NCBI GenBank assembly: GCA_029776155.1
Contig: JAKOTU010000055.1
Location: 1-64,000 of the forward strand
Reading direction: 5' to 3'
Source: Bacillota bacterium
GTDB taxonomy: Bacteria; Bacillota; Limnochordia; Darwinibacteriales; Darwinibacteriaceae
Length of the DNA stretch: 64,000 nucleotides
A program made the position numbers and the translations under genes. Below, piece after piece: positions 35,826-44,547 of the stretch. Within the stretch, counting starts at the first letter, position 1. Each line of letters opens with the position of its first letter. Under the pieces are notes generated by a model. The model saw only the letters and a program-made list of their open reading frames with translations, was not told the origin of the DNA and searched no databases.

Positions 35826-35875
35826 GTACAAAGAACACACTCCTTTGGACATCTCCCTGGGCGCGGAGTACAAAT

Positions 35876-35904
35876 ATTATAGCATGCTCAACTATTTTTT
35901 CCAA
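35876..35904 (-). promoter_or_regulatory. SigA-type promoter for the barrel-like gene
   Basis: TTGGAA (35899-35904), exactly 17 bp, TATAAT (35876-35881) on the minus strand. The -35 lies in the final codons of the dUTPase-like gene. Confidence 0.78.
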
Positions 35905-36257
35905 GCATAACCTTCCCGGTCAGTGCGGCCCTCCTGCCGGGCAAAATTCTCTTGGTTCTTGGCTACATACGCCTGGTACAGCTCCTCTGGGCCGATACCT
36001 GCCTTGAGACACATGCTTACAAAGAAATGGAGCACATCGACGATTTCCTCCAGCAGGCGCTTCTGATCAATCTCCTGAGGATCCTTCCACCACTTGAAGT
36101 TGACCTCATCAAGGATTTCTGCAAGTTCCGAGATGATGGCCAGCACTTCCTTTTGAATCCACAACTCTTGGCTGAAGCGGACATTGCGGTGTTCAAGCAC
36201 CGCCTGATCGAAGCGCTCCTGCAGCCTAAAGATTTCTTTCAGCATATCTTTCTGCAT
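35892..36257 (-). CDS. Dimeric dUTPase-like all-alpha NTP pyrophosphatase
   Basis: A 121-residue helical protein. The metal-binding pattern E-L-A-E-I-L-D-E-V-N-F-K-W-W-K followed by E-E-I-V-D-V-L-H-F-F is that of the dimeric dUTPase/MazG-type fold, with Glu and Asp positions intact. It probably hydrolyses dUTP or a related nucleotide; the exact substrate is uncertain. Start at 36257 uses GGGAGG seven bases ahead and overlaps the M16 protease gene by 19 bp. Confidence 0.82.
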   Translation of the reverse strand: MQKDMLKEIFRLQERFDQAVLEHRNVRFSQELWIQKEVLAIISELAEILDEVNFKWWKDPQEIDQKRLLEEIVDVLHFFVSMCLKAGIGPEELYQAYVAKNQENFARQEGRTDREGYAWKK

Positions 36258-37495
36258 TGTATATCCTCCCTCACCAAATGACGGGGCCCCACGGCTGCCC
36301 AGCTCCAGCGCCGGGGATTGTAGATCTCTTCTGCTAAAGCGAGCACCTGCCCATAGTCCACTGCTTCCAGCCTGCGCAGCACTCCTTCAGGGGGCAGGGG
36401 TCCCCCTTCATAGATCTCGCCCTTGGCCAGACGGGACATGCGGGCACTGGTGCTTTCCAAGGACAGCACCAGGCCACTGCGCAACTGCTGTTTGGCCCGT
36501 TCCACCATCTCTTCAGTAATGCGCTGGCCCAAGGTACCCAACAGATCAGTGAGCACTTCCCACACCCGGCCCCAATTCTGGGGGTGGAAGCCCGCGTATA
36601 CCCCGTAAAAACCGGTATCACTGTACAGGCTGTTGAACGAGTAGGTGCTGTACACCAGTCCCAGCTCTTCCCGGAGTTCCTGGAACAGCAGGGAACTCAC
36701 CCCGCCGCCGATCATGGTATCCAGTACCTGCAGGGCGTACTTGCGCTCATCACTGCAGGAGATGGCCGGAGCCCCCAGGCAGAGGTGGACCTGTTCTATG
36801 TCCTTATCGGCAAAGATACAGCTCCCTGCGGTATAGTCAGGTTGAAGCGCAGGTCTTCTGCTTCCCCGGGGCAGGTCAGCCAAGCCTTGGGCAAAGGTGT
36901 CCACAACCTGGGCATGATGGACGTTCCCCACACAGGCTACAACTAAGCGATCAGCCGTGTAGTGCTTGGCCACATAACTGCGCACGCGCTGGGGAGAAAA
37001 ACCTCTGATGGTTTCCTCGGAACCCAGAATGTTTCTGCCCAAGGGGTCTTCAGGCCAGAGCACATCTGAAAACAGATCATGCACGAAATCCTCGGGCGAA
37101 TCCTCATACATGCGCAGCTCCTCTAGGACCACGTTTTTTTCCTTCTCAACATCTTCGGGCAAAAACAACGAGTTGAGCAGCATGTCCTGGAGCAGCTCCG
37201 CGGCGGTGGAAAAGTGCTCGTCCAGTACTTTGAAATAATAGCAGGTCTGTTCCTTTTCCGTAAAAGCATTGAGCTGCCCGCCCCGCTGATCCATCAGCTC
37301 AGCAATCTGCCGGGCGGAAAAGGTTTTGGTCCCTTTGAACATCATGTGCTCCACAAAATGGGACAGACCCCATTCTTCCAGCTCTTCCTGGCGGCTGCCC
37401 ACCTCAAACCAAGCCCCTAAAGTAACTGAGCGCACATGGGGCAGGCGCTCAGTAATGATCCTCATCCCGTTGGGTAAGACTGTCTTCTGGTACAT
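36239..37495 (-). CDS. mlpA: M16-family zinc processing protease (MlpA/YmxG-like)
   Basis: A 418-residue single-subunit M16 peptidase. The inverted zinc motif H-F-V-E-H is in G-L-S-H-F-V-E-H-M-M-F-K-G-T, with the distal Glu in E-K-N-V-V-L-E-E-L about 75 residues later. The C-terminal half has the second, inactive M16 domain. In Bacillus mlpA lies between ylxY and ymxH, the same order seen here apart from the plus-strand gene inserted upstream and two genes downstream. Confidence 0.9.
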   Translation of the reverse strand: MYQKTVLPNGMRIITERLPHVRSVTLGAWFEVGSRQEELEEWGLSHFVEHMMFKGTKTFSARQIAELMDQRGGQLNAFTEKEQTCYYFKVLDEHFSTAAELLQDMLLNSLFLPEDVEKEKNVVLEELRMYEDSPEDFVHDLFSDVLWPEDPLGRNILGSEETIRGFSPQRVRSYVAKHYTADRLVVACVGNVHHAQVVDTFAQGLADLPRGSRRPALQPDYTAGSCIFADKDIEQVHLCLGAPAISCSDERKYALQVLDTMIGGGVSSLLFQELREELGLVYSTYSFNSLYSDTGFYGVYAGFHPQNWGRVWEVLTDLLGTLGQRITEEMVERAKQQLRSGLVLSLESTSARMSRLAKGEIYEGGPLPPEGVLRRLEAVDYGQVLALAEEIYNPRRWSWAAVGPRHLVREDIQCRKIC

Positions 37496-37608
37496 TGACT
37501 ACCTCCACACGGCTGGGGATGCCCTCCAGCACGTGCTGTTCTTTCCACTGAATTTTGCGGTATGAATATGATACCATAGATTCAGTACATCAGAAAGGGG
37601 GGATGCCC

Positions 37609-38832
37609 ATGGACCGGGGTGCAATCATTGCCCTGCTCTCCATGCTCTTTTATTTCACAACCTTCCTAGGAGGATCCTCTGTTCCCGCCGTGGAACCTCT
37701 GGTTCCCCCCGGAGAACAGCGAACTTATGAAGTCTTGGGCCAGCAGGGGCTGCTGGTAGCGGAAGCAGTTACAGTGCGGAACGCGCCTTCTGCCGAGGCC
37801 CAGGCCCTGGGAGTACTGAGGGACGGCAGCCGGGAAGTACTCATTTTAGATCAAGAGGACGGATGGTTCAAGATCCGTCCCCACACCGGGCCCACAGGGT
37901 GGGTGCCGGCATATGTGCTGACCATCACCCCCGTCGCCCCCAGAGAGCTGGATCGGATCATCCTTGGTTACTACACTCCGGGAGGGCCAGCTTACGAAAC
38001 ACTGCTCGACCATTCGTCTAAGCTCACGGCCGCGGCACCCCTGGGCTGGACTATGGACAGCAACGGATACGTCCATGGGCAGTTCGATCCCCAGGAGATG
38101 GGCCGCAGTCTCTACTTTGCAGGCAATCAGGAGCTGTACACCTACGGGCATGTGCGCGTGGCGGAACAGCCTGTGCACCTGTTGGCAAGCTCTCAGCTGC
38201 AGAAGAATGCTGTGCAGCAGCTGGTGAACCTGGTAGAAGAATGGGGCCTTAAGGGGCTGCTGGTACAAGTGGACTACGCCCCAGGCCAGGAGCAGTATGA
38301 TCTGTTTGCCTTCATCAGCGTGCTGCGGGGGGAGCTGGCCGCAAAAGGTCGGCAGCTGCTTTTGGGCCTGCCTTGGACTGAGGGGCTGGACTACCAGGCT
38401 GCCAGCCAAGCCGCGAACTATCTGGTGGTGCCAAGCGCCCATCCGCAGCGGGAGCCTGGTCCTGTGGCCTCCCTGCCTGCGGTGGAAGAGATGCTGGCCA
38501 AGATCACCCAGGCTGTAGCCGGCAGCAAGCTGATCCTGTCCCTGGCCACCTCCGGACTGGAGTGGCAGGCGGCAGGAACGGTGCGGGCCCTCAGCCACCA
38601 AGAAGTGCTGGAACTTGCAGCCCAGCACGGAGCAAAAATACGCTGGGACGGCGTTTCCCGCACCCCGTACTTCCAACACCCAACTGGAGAAGTCTGGTTT
38701 GAAAACCGCTACAGCCTCAAGTACAAGCTGGAGTTGGTGGACAAATACGACTTGGCTGGCGTAGCCTTCTGCAATCTGGGCCAGGAGGACCCGGGGCTTT
38801 GGGACAGCGCAGCGGCGCTTTTAATCAGCTAG
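37609..38832 (+). CDS. Secreted SH3-domain protein with degenerate GH18-like domain
   Basis: The only complete plus-strand gene. An N-terminal hydrophobic segment (signal or anchor) precedes an SH3b domain (about 55-110: V-T-V-R-N-A-P-S then W-F-K-I-R-P-H-T-G-P-T-G-W-V-P) and a TIM-barrel region to residue 407 ending N-L-G-Q-E-D-P-G-L-W, which is characteristic of spore GH18 proteins such as YaaH. The catalytic D-x-x-D-x-D-x-E motif is not recognisable; the equivalent strand reads G-L-L-V-Q-V-D-Y-A-P-G. ATG 37609 is six bases after GGGGG. It may bind glycan without cutting it. Its 3' end overlaps the converging ylxY gene by 12 bp. Confidence 0.72.
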   Translation: MDRGAIIALLSMLFYFTTFLGGSSVPAVEPLVPPGEQRTYEVLGQQGLLVAEAVTVRNAPSAEAQALGVLRDGSREVLILDQEDGWFKIRPHTGPTGWVPAYVLTITPVAPRELDRIILGYYTPGGPAYETLLDHSSKLTAAAPLGWTMDSNGYVHGQFDPQEMGRSLYFAGNQELYTYGHVRVAEQPVHLLASSQLQKNAVQQLVNLVEEWGLKGLLVQVDYAPGQEQYDLFAFISVLRGELAAKGRQLLLGLPWTEGLDYQAASQAANYLVVPSAHPQREPGPVASLPAVEEMLAKITQAVAGSKLILSLATSGLEWQAAGTVRALSHQEVLELAAQHGAKIRWDGVSRTPYFQHPTGEVWFENRYSLKYKLELVDKYDLAGVAFCNLGQEDPGLWDSAAALLIS

Positions 38833-39789
38833 CAGCTCACTTACGGTGACGCATTGGAAGCCCCTGGCGGCAAGGTGGTCCAAGACCACGGGCAGGGCCT
38901 CCAAGGTGGGCCCGGTGGGGTGCATAAGGATGAGGGCACCGTTCACCAGCCCGCTCAAAACCCGGTCGATGATCTTGGTGGGGGCGGGCCGCTGCCAATC
39001 CACGGTGTCTATGGTCCAGAGGACCGTTTTGTACCCCAGTTCTGCCGCCACGGCAACCGTCTCCTGGGTATAATCCCCCGCCGGAGGAGCAAACACCTGG
39101 GGACGCTGGCCAGTGGCCTCCAAAATCAAGTCTTCCCCTTCTTGAATGAGCCGCACCGTTTCCTCGCGGCTCATGGCACTGGGCAGGCCGTGCCAGCCTC
39201 CGTGGTTGCCGATTTCGTGCCCCGCATCTGAGATCGCCTTCGCCAGCTCGGGGGCGCGCTTGGCCCAACGGCCCGTTAGAAACCAGGTAACAGTAACATC
39301 TGCTTGGTCCAAGACCTCCAGTAACCCCGGGATGTACTCATCACCCCAGTCCACGTTGAACATGAGGGACACCCGGGGTTCGCTGTTGGGTCCGCGGTAA
39401 TAGGGCTGGAAGTGGGCTTTGGTAATGGAAGGCAGCACTTCCACCGTGACCAGGCGCACCGCGGTGCGCGCCGGGGCTTGGAGCAGGGCTTTAACTGTGC
39501 TTTGTACGTCCACCACCTGCCCCACCACCTCGGGGGTTACCTCGCCCCGCTTCCAGTCCCAGCTGGCATTGCTGGCTTCCACATAAAAGGTTTCCGCCAG
39601 ACTGGCCACCACATCGTAGAGCTCCTCCTCCAGCAGGCCTTCCACTAACTGCCCCTCCAAAGTTACTCCGGGCTTCACACCATGGAGGGCACGCTGCGCC
39701 GCATCATAGAGGGAAGGGACTAGAAAAAGCAGAGCGGCCGAGAGCACAATCCCCGCCGTGATCAGGATGGCGCGCTTGGTGATGATCAT
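38821..39789 (-). CDS. ylxY: Polysaccharide deacetylase-like protein, YlxY type
   Basis: A 322-residue membrane-anchored protein: N-terminal helix (about 7-26), a linker domain, then a NodB domain (about 140-320). The metal His pair is kept in N-H-G-G-W-H, but the usual R-P-P-x-G motif reads F-A-P-P-A-G, missing the catalytic Arg, and motif 1 is F-N-V-D-W-G. The same losses are known in the YlxY sporulation group, whose neighbour is mlpA. Activity is doubtful. The start is 2 bp after the preceding deacetylase gene. Confidence 0.82.
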   Translation of the reverse strand: MIITKRAILITAGIVLSAALLFLVPSLYDAAQRALHGVKPGVTLEGQLVEGLLEEELYDVVASLAETFYVEASNASWDWKRGEVTPEVVGQVVDVQSTVKALLQAPARTAVRLVTVEVLPSITKAHFQPYYRGPNSEPRVSLMFNVDWGDEYIPGLLEVLDQADVTVTWFLTGRWAKRAPELAKAISDAGHEIGNHGGWHGLPSAMSREETVRLIQEGEDLILEATGQRPQVFAPPAGDYTQETVAVAAELGYKTVLWTIDTVDWQRPAPTKIIDRVLSGLVNGALILMHPTGPTLEALPVVLDHLAARGFQCVTVSELLAD

Positions 39790-39791
39790 GC

Positions 39792-40562
39792 CTAACTGCC
39801 CCCTTTGCCAGGATGCTGGGTTCCGGCATGGTCGATGTAGTAGTCCCCCTTGTGCAGAAGCTGGGATACGGGCACAATACTGTATCCCTTGTTGAGCAGA
39901 TCCGGAATCAGACGGCGAATAGCCCCAGGAGTACCTGGGGCGGCATTGTGAAACAACACGATGGAGCCAGGTTTGATCTGGCCCATCACCCTTTCGTAGA
40001 TCTGATCACTGCTCAAATTCTTCCAGTCCAGGGAATCCACGGACCACTGGATGGTGTGATAACCCAACGCGGACGCCACCGAAATGACCTGATTGTCATA
40101 CTCCCCAAAGGGCGGCCTAAACAGCGTTGTCCTTTGGCCGGTGAGCTCCTCAATCAGGTGCTCGTTTTTCTGCAGCTCATAGGCAATGCCCTGTTCGTTC
40201 AGGGTGGTCATGTGGGGATGGGAATAGCTGTGATTCCCCAGTTCATGACCTGCGGCCGCGATTTTCACCACATAATCGGGATGCTTATCCACCCAGTAAC
40301 CTGCTAAGAAAAAAGTAGTCTTGATCCCGTGTTCGTCCAAAATGGATAGGATTTCATCGGTGAGGTCCGCACCCCAGGTAGCGTCAAAGGAGAAAGCAAC
40401 TTTCTGCTCCGCAGTGTGCACGCTGTAGATGGGCACCAGCCGGCCCCTGGACAAAACCGAGATGATCAAAGGGCCGCGCAGCTGTGGGACCAAACTCACC
40501 AAGGCCACAAGGAGGGCCAAAAAGAGGTACCGCCACTTCAGCCGAATGACGTAAACACGCAT
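39792..40562 (-). CDS. Polysaccharide deacetylase, PdaB-like
   Basis: A 256-residue N-terminally anchored NodB-domain protein. Motif 1 is S-F-D-A-T-W-G as in PdaB, motif 2 N-H-S-Y-S-H, motif 3 R-P-P-F-G-E-Y-D, motif 4 W-S-V-D-S-L-D-W and motif 5 V-L-F-H-N. All are intact, so it should be an active deacetylase of peptidoglycan or a related glycan, probably in spore cortex formation. Its ribosome-binding site (AGAGG) is the 3' arm of an inverted repeat (40571-40578 region with 40584-40591 region), which may dampen translation. Confidence 0.85.
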   Translation of the reverse strand: MRVYVIRLKWRYLFLALLVALVSLVPQLRGPLIISVLSRGRLVPIYSVHTAEQKVAFSFDATWGADLTDEILSILDEHGIKTTFFLAGYWVDKHPDYVVKIAAAGHELGNHSYSHPHMTTLNEQGIAYELQKNEHLIEELTGQRTTLFRPPFGEYDNQVISVASALGYHTIQWSVDSLDWKNLSSDQIYERVMGQIKPGSIVLFHNAAPGTPGAIRRLIPDLLNKGYSIVPVSQLLHKGDYYIDHAGTQHPGKGGS

Positions 40563-40590
40563 GAGATCACCTCTAGGCCATTCTATTCAC

Positions 40591-41205
40591 CTAGAGGGCG
40601 AAGTTATGATTGCCGATCCTCTTAATCACCTGTTTGGTGGCCCAATACTCTGGGGTACGGGTAGTCTTGGGATTGTAAAAGAACAGTGCGCCTCCCGTGG
40701 GATCTTCCCCCGCCAGAGCCCTCCTGACCGCCTCCACTGAGCTGGCATCGGCCTTAGCGGGCAGCGTTCCCTGTTCCACAGGAGTAAACTGTCCCGGCTG
40801 GTGCAGCACTTCCCACACAGAGTTGGGATAGCGGCTGGAACGCACGCGGTTGAAAATCACCGCCGCGACGGCCACTTTGCCCTCAAAGGGCTCACCTCCC
40901 GCCTCCGCCTGTACAACCCGGGCCAGAAGATCCAACTCTTCGCCGGTTACCACTACCGAAGTTCCGTCGGAGAGCACCAACCTGGTATCGGTGTGGGAAG
41001 GCAGGCGCAGCCTTGTGCCCACCTGAAGGGTGGTGGGATCCTTAATCTTGTTCAGGGCAGCCAACTCCTGCCAAGAAAGGCCATAAGCCGCGGCAATATC
41101 CCAGAGGGTATCCCCGGGCTGCACAATATGGATGGGACCAGAATCGGCCTGGACCAGGCAGCTAGACAGCACCAGGCCAAGCAGGATGAGAGCAAAACCG
41201 CGCAT
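40591..41205 (-). CDS. LysM plus SleB-type cell-wall hydrolase
   Basis: A 204-residue secreted protein. A signal peptide with L-V-L-S-S-C suggests possible lipoprotein processing; a LysM domain follows (about 26-70: V-Q-P-G-D-T-L-W-D-I-A-A-A-Y-G-L-S), then a Hydrolase_2/SleB catalytic domain (L-L-A-R-V-V-Q-A-E-A-G-G-E-P-F-E-G-K-V-A-V-A-A-V-I-x-N-R-V, whose Glu is catalytic). It resembles SleB/CwlJ cortex-lytic enzymes active in germination. ATG at 41205 has GGAG ahead. Confidence 0.87.
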   Translation of the reverse strand: MRGFALILLGLVLSSCLVQADSGPIHIVQPGDTLWDIAAAYGLSWQELAALNKIKDPTTLQVGTRLRLPSHTDTRLVLSDGTSVVVTGEELDLLARVVQAEAGGEPFEGKVAVAAVIFNRVRSSRYPNSVWEVLHQPGQFTPVEQGTLPAKADASSVEAVRRALAGEDPTGGALFFYNPKTTRTPEYWATKQVIKRIGNHNFAL

Positions 41206-41265
41206 TACATTTCTCCTTCATGGTTGAAGTCTGTAAGATCATTCCACACGGTTGGCGCCATTCCT

Positions 41266-42015
41266 TCAGCGTCCAAGTTTATCCAGAAAACGCAGGAGCC
41301 GGCTGCCCTCGATTAGATCCGAAAAGGATACCCACTCAGACAGAAAATTTAAGGCAGCAAGTACGGCCAAGAGCCCGATTTTCAGGGCCAAACTCAGTTC
41401 CCGGGCCAAGCAATAACCTAAAGCTGCCCCTAAAGCGTTAGCGCCGGTATCGCCCATCATGGCTTTGCGGCGCAGATCCCAGGGCAGATAACCCAAGAGG
41501 GACAGGGACAACACCTGCAGGGGCAGAGGTTCGCGCGCTGCCCAGTGCAGGGGTAGGCTGAAAAGGAAAAAGGCTTTGCCGGCACGGCCGGGCCGCAGGT
41601 CAAGCAGGTTGAGCAGATTCGCCCCCAGGGCCACCAGCCCCGCACTGACGGCCAGATCCAACCAACCCTGGCTCCAGATCTGCGCCGCCGCTAAAGCACA
41701 GGCTCCTCCGCCCAGGGCCTTAAGCGCCCCTGTAGAAAGCCCGCTGGCGGCAAAATGGCCCCGCCACCCCTTGGGGCCGGTGTTGCCGAAGGAATCGTCC
41801 ACAGCACCAAGGGCGGCAAAAAAGAGCAGCACCAAGCTGAGGAGGAGGCTGTAGGTACTATTTCCCGAACTGAACAGCATTACTAAAACCGCGGGCAGAA
41901 GAAAGGCCCAGCCCAACCCCGCAGGTACCAGTTCGCCTAGGTAGTTTTTCACGACCTGCTGGCGGTAAATGGGCAGCAAAACGGGCACGGCTAAGTAGGA
42001 GAGGACCGCTGCCAT
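41266..42015 (-). CDS. MraY/WecA-family glycosyl-1-phosphate transferase-like membrane protein
   Basis: A protein of 249 residues with about eight membrane segments. It keeps A-V-D-D-S-F-G, N-L-L-N-L-L-D-L-R-P-G-R-A-G-K and M-G-D-T-G-A-N-A-L-G, matching the Asp-rich and Mg-binding motifs of the family, though shorter than true MraY. It likely transfers a sugar phosphate to undecaprenyl phosphate; substrate unknown. The ATG at 42015 overlaps the stop of the preceding glycosyltransferase (T-G-A-T-G), so translation is coupled. Confidence 0.78.
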   Translation of the reverse strand: MAAVLSYLAVPVLLPIYRQQVVKNYLGELVPAGLGWAFLLPAVLVMLFSSGNSTYSLLLSLVLLFFAALGAVDDSFGNTGPKGWRGHFAASGLSTGALKALGGGACALAAAQIWSQGWLDLAVSAGLVALGANLLNLLDLRPGRAGKAFFLFSLPLHWAAREPLPLQVLSLSLLGYLPWDLRRKAMMGDTGANALGAALGYCLARELSLALKIGLLAVLAALNFLSEWVSFSDLIEGSRLLRFLDKLGR

Positions 42016-42734
42016 CAAGCTCCAGACCATCTGTGCCACCCCCTGGTCCAGCACTGCCCCAGGGCTGCCAGGACATGCACAAGTTGGCGGCCCCGGTGCA
42101 AAAACCCCCGCAGGGTCCGCCCGTAAGCCCTGTGCTTGAGGGGCAGGGGAACCTCCACAACCGTGAAGCCGTGGTGCAGGGCCCCCACGGTCAAACTAAC
42201 TTCGACTCCAAAACCACCGGCGAACCCTCCCAAGCGCTGCACCACTTCCCGACAGACGGCGCGCTGACCGGACAGGGGGCTGGTTACCTTTCTACCGGTC
42301 AAAAGGCGGACGCCCCAGACGGCTACTAGGCGCACCAGCCCGAAACCCATCTTCCCCCCTGAAGCCCCCTGTTCCCCAGTGAAGCGGGCCACGGTCATAT
42401 GGGCCTCTGCCCTGAGTACCGGATCCAGGAGAGCCGCGGCCTGGCACGCACTGCCACCCAGATCCGCATCGAGGAGCAGGTACACCTGGGCATCGGTGCA
42501 GGCCAAGCCGGCATTGAGGGCACTGCCCTTGCCCTGGTTCTCAGGCAGATCAACCAAGCGGATGGTCTTAGCTGCCCGGGGCAGGTAGTCCAGCACTGCC
42601 CGGTGCGTGCCGTCGGTGGACCCGTCGTTGATCACCACGATTTGGTCCAGACCAGGAATGCTGTCCACGGCCGCCAGGGTTTGGACCAGATACTCCTCTT
42701 CGTTATAGGCAGGAATAAGGGCCGCCACTTTCAT
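42015..42734 (-). CDS. Family 2 glycosyltransferase
   Basis: A 239-residue GT-A enzyme. The nucleotide-sugar site A-L-I-P-A-Y-N-E-E-E and V-V-I-N-D-G-S-T-D-G-T are followed by L-L-L-D-A-D-L-G, the D-x-D-type metal site. No C-terminal membrane anchor is evident. It overlaps steB by 4 bp (ATGA) and is coupled to the MraY-like gene. It may load a sugar on a lipid carrier for envelope glycan. Confidence 0.85.
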   Translation of the reverse strand: MKVAALIPAYNEEEYLVQTLAAVDSIPGLDQIVVINDGSTDGTHRAVLDYLPRAAKTIRLVDLPENQGKGSALNAGLACTDAQVYLLLDADLGGSACQAAALLDPVLRAEAHMTVARFTGEQGASGGKMGFGLVRLVAVWGVRLLTGRKVTSPLSGQRAVCREVVQRLGGFAGGFGVEVSLTVGALHHGFTVVEVPLPLKHRAYGRTLRGFLHRGRQLVHVLAALGQCWTRGWHRWSGA

Positions 42735-43366
42735 GGAAACAGCCCCAGCGCGTTTTTCTGCAGGCCGTAATGTCCCTGCGCCCTGGCCGCCAAACCCAAG
42801 AGAAAAGCCAGTTCCCCCACGCTGGTATCAATGCTGTCCACCTGGAGACTTGGGGGAAGCCCAGCTCTAGGGGGTTCCTGCCCGCTCTCCCACACGAAGC
42901 TCACTTGGGCACCGGAGGCGGCAGCGGCGCCTAAGAGTTCCCGCTCCTCCGGGGAGAGACCTCCGTTCCCCAGGGGCACGACTATGTCCAGATCCTCCTG
43001 GATGTTCAGCTGGGGGAGGCTATCCCAAGGGGATGTTTCCACCTGGGCCCCGGCTAGCTGCAAGAGGGGCCCCAATAGCCGCGCCCCTTCTCCCACCACA
43101 ACCACATGGCGGCCGGCCAAAAGCCCAGGAGCTAGACTCTCCTTCAGCTGCTGCCAGGCCAAGGCTGCCAGATCCAATTCCCCTTGGAGGGCAGCCAGTT
43201 TGGTGCTGTTTTCCCGAAAGCGCTCTTCCAACTCGGAGATAAGCGCGGCCTGTTCCTCAACTAAGGTGTGGTCAGAAAAAACCGCACCGCCAATGAGCAT
43301 ACCCAAAACCAAGCTGAACAAGACAGCAAGCAGTGTGGCTACGTGGTAGCGGAAACCGGGATGCAC
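42731..43366 (-). CDS. MctB/SteB-like membrane-anchored division-associated protein
   Basis: A 211-residue protein with the opening H-P-G-F-R-Y-H-V-A-T-L-L-A-V-L-F-S-L-V-L-G-M-L-I-G-G typical of the family annotated as copper transporter MctB, which in Gram-positives includes SteB. One N-terminal membrane helix is followed by a coiled coil and an extracytoplasmic Rossmann-like domain. The GTG at 43366 overlaps the steA stop (TAGTG). SteA and SteB form a division-linked pair in Corynebacterium; copper transport is doubtful here. Confidence 0.8.
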   Translation of the reverse strand: MHPGFRYHVATLLAVLFSLVLGMLIGGAVFSDHTLVEEQAALISELEERFRENSTKLAALQGELDLAALAWQQLKESLAPGLLAGRHVVVVGEGARLLGPLLQLAGAQVETSPWDSLPQLNIQEDLDIVVPLGNGGLSPEERELLGAAAASGAQVSFVWESGQEPPRAGLPPSLQVDSIDTSVGELAFLLGLAARAQGHYGLQKNALGLFP

Positions 43367-44481
43367 TACAGCCACCCCACAAGCAAGCGCAGCTGCATCC
43401 AAAGTAGGCGGAGGTAATGCCGCCACGGTGAGACCAGCCCCATGAACAGCATAATGGGGATGAGGGCGGCCAGCACCAAGGGCAAGGCGCTGTAAGCTGC
43501 CTTGGGGCGATACAGCTCGCTGAGTCTTTTAGCATCTAGGAGAATGGGGCCGATCTTCAAGCGGGTGAGGAAGGTGGAAGCCATGCCCCGGCGTCCCTTT
43601 TCCAAAAAGTCGATCATGTTGGAGTGGGAACCCACTAGGACGATGAGTTCTGCCCCCTTGGCATGGGCCCACAACAGGGCCAGGTCTTCACTGGTACCAG
43701 GAGCCGGAACGGTATGGAAGGGCACCTGCAGCTGGGCGAGGCGCTGTGCGCCTGGACAGCGCCCATCTGGATAGGCGTGGGCCAGAAGCTGAGCCCCGCA
43801 GCGCAGGGCTGCATCACTTACACTGTCCATATCACCGATGATCACCTGGGGTAGGTACCCCGCCTTCAGGAGAGCATCTGCGCCCCCATCGACACCCACC
43901 AGCACAGGAGCGGCCTCTTGGATGAACGGTGATAAAACCTGCAGGTCCTCCCGATACCCCGCTCCCCTCACCACCACTACCACCGCTTTCCCCGCACAAT
44001 CGACGCCCCCGGGGGGAAAGGGAATCTGGCCCAAGAGCACCTCTTTTTCTCGTGCGGCATACTCCAGTGTGTTGCTGACGAACCTCTCCAATTCCTGGGG
44101 CAGGTTGAGCTGGGCCAACTTTTCCCTCCTGGCAATCAGGTGCTCGGTTACTACAATTCCCACCGCAATCACCCGGCCAGCCTTCAACACCTTGCGCCCC
44201 GCCAGTTCCACCACATCTCCATCTTGGAGCAGGTTGAAGATCTCATCCCCCACATTATCCAACAGCGGTACACCGTGTTGATGCAACAGGCGCGGTCCCA
44301 GGTTAGGATAGCGGCAGGTCAAGGACGAACGGGCGTTGATTACCGCCGCCGCCCCCGCTTCCACCAAACCCGCGGCCCCCACAGCGTCCAGATCTTCGTG
44401 GGCGATAACCGCGATCTCCCCAGGCTGCAGTTTAGCCGCCAATTCTTTGGTGCGTTTTCCCAGCCGAACTCGCCCCCGCAC
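43366..44481 (-). CDS. SteA-like putative cytokinetic ring protein
   Basis: A protein of about 371 residues. An N-terminal domain (V-I-A-H-E-D-L-D-A-V-G-A) precedes a thiamin-pyrophosphokinase-like domain (V-G-V-D-G-G-A-D-A-L-L-K-A-G, then I-G-D-M-D-S-V-S-D) and a C-terminal transmembrane helix. This arrangement is SteA. The GTG at 44481 has GGAGG seven bases upstream; an earlier in-frame GTG at 44517 falls inside the spo0A terminator and is unlikely. It is coupled to the steB-like gene. Confidence 0.85.
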   Translation of the reverse strand: MRGRVRLGKRTKELAAKLQPGEIAVIAHEDLDAVGAAGLVEAGAAAVINARSSLTCRYPNLGPRLLHQHGVPLLDNVGDEIFNLLQDGDVVELAGRKVLKAGRVIAVGIVVTEHLIARREKLAQLNLPQELERFVSNTLEYAAREKEVLLGQIPFPPGGVDCAGKAVVVVVRGAGYREDLQVLSPFIQEAAPVLVGVDGGADALLKAGYLPQVIIGDMDSVSDAALRCGAQLLAHAYPDGRCPGAQRLAQLQVPFHTVPAPGTSEDLALLWAHAKGAELIVLVGSHSNMIDFLEKGRRGMASTFLTRLKIGPILLDAKRLSELYRPKAAYSALPLVLAALIPIMLFMGLVSPWRHYLRLLWMQLRLLVGWL

Positions 44482-44498
44482 ACCCACACCTCCCCAGC

Positions 44499-44524
44499 AA
44501 AAAGAGACGGTGATCACCGTCTCT
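44499..44524 (-). terminator. Terminator after spo0A
   Basis: A perfect 22-base palindrome (44503-44524) followed on the minus strand by five Ts (44499-44503). It ends 24 bases past the spo0A stop and isolates steA from the upstream unit. Confidence 0.82.
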
Positions 44525-44547
44525 AGTATGCGCCTCTACCAGCGCCT

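Noticed and set aside
42731..43366. Copper transporter function for the MctB-like protein
   Set aside because: Only one membrane helix and no metal-binding Cys/Met/His cluster; the steA linkage suggests a division or envelope role.
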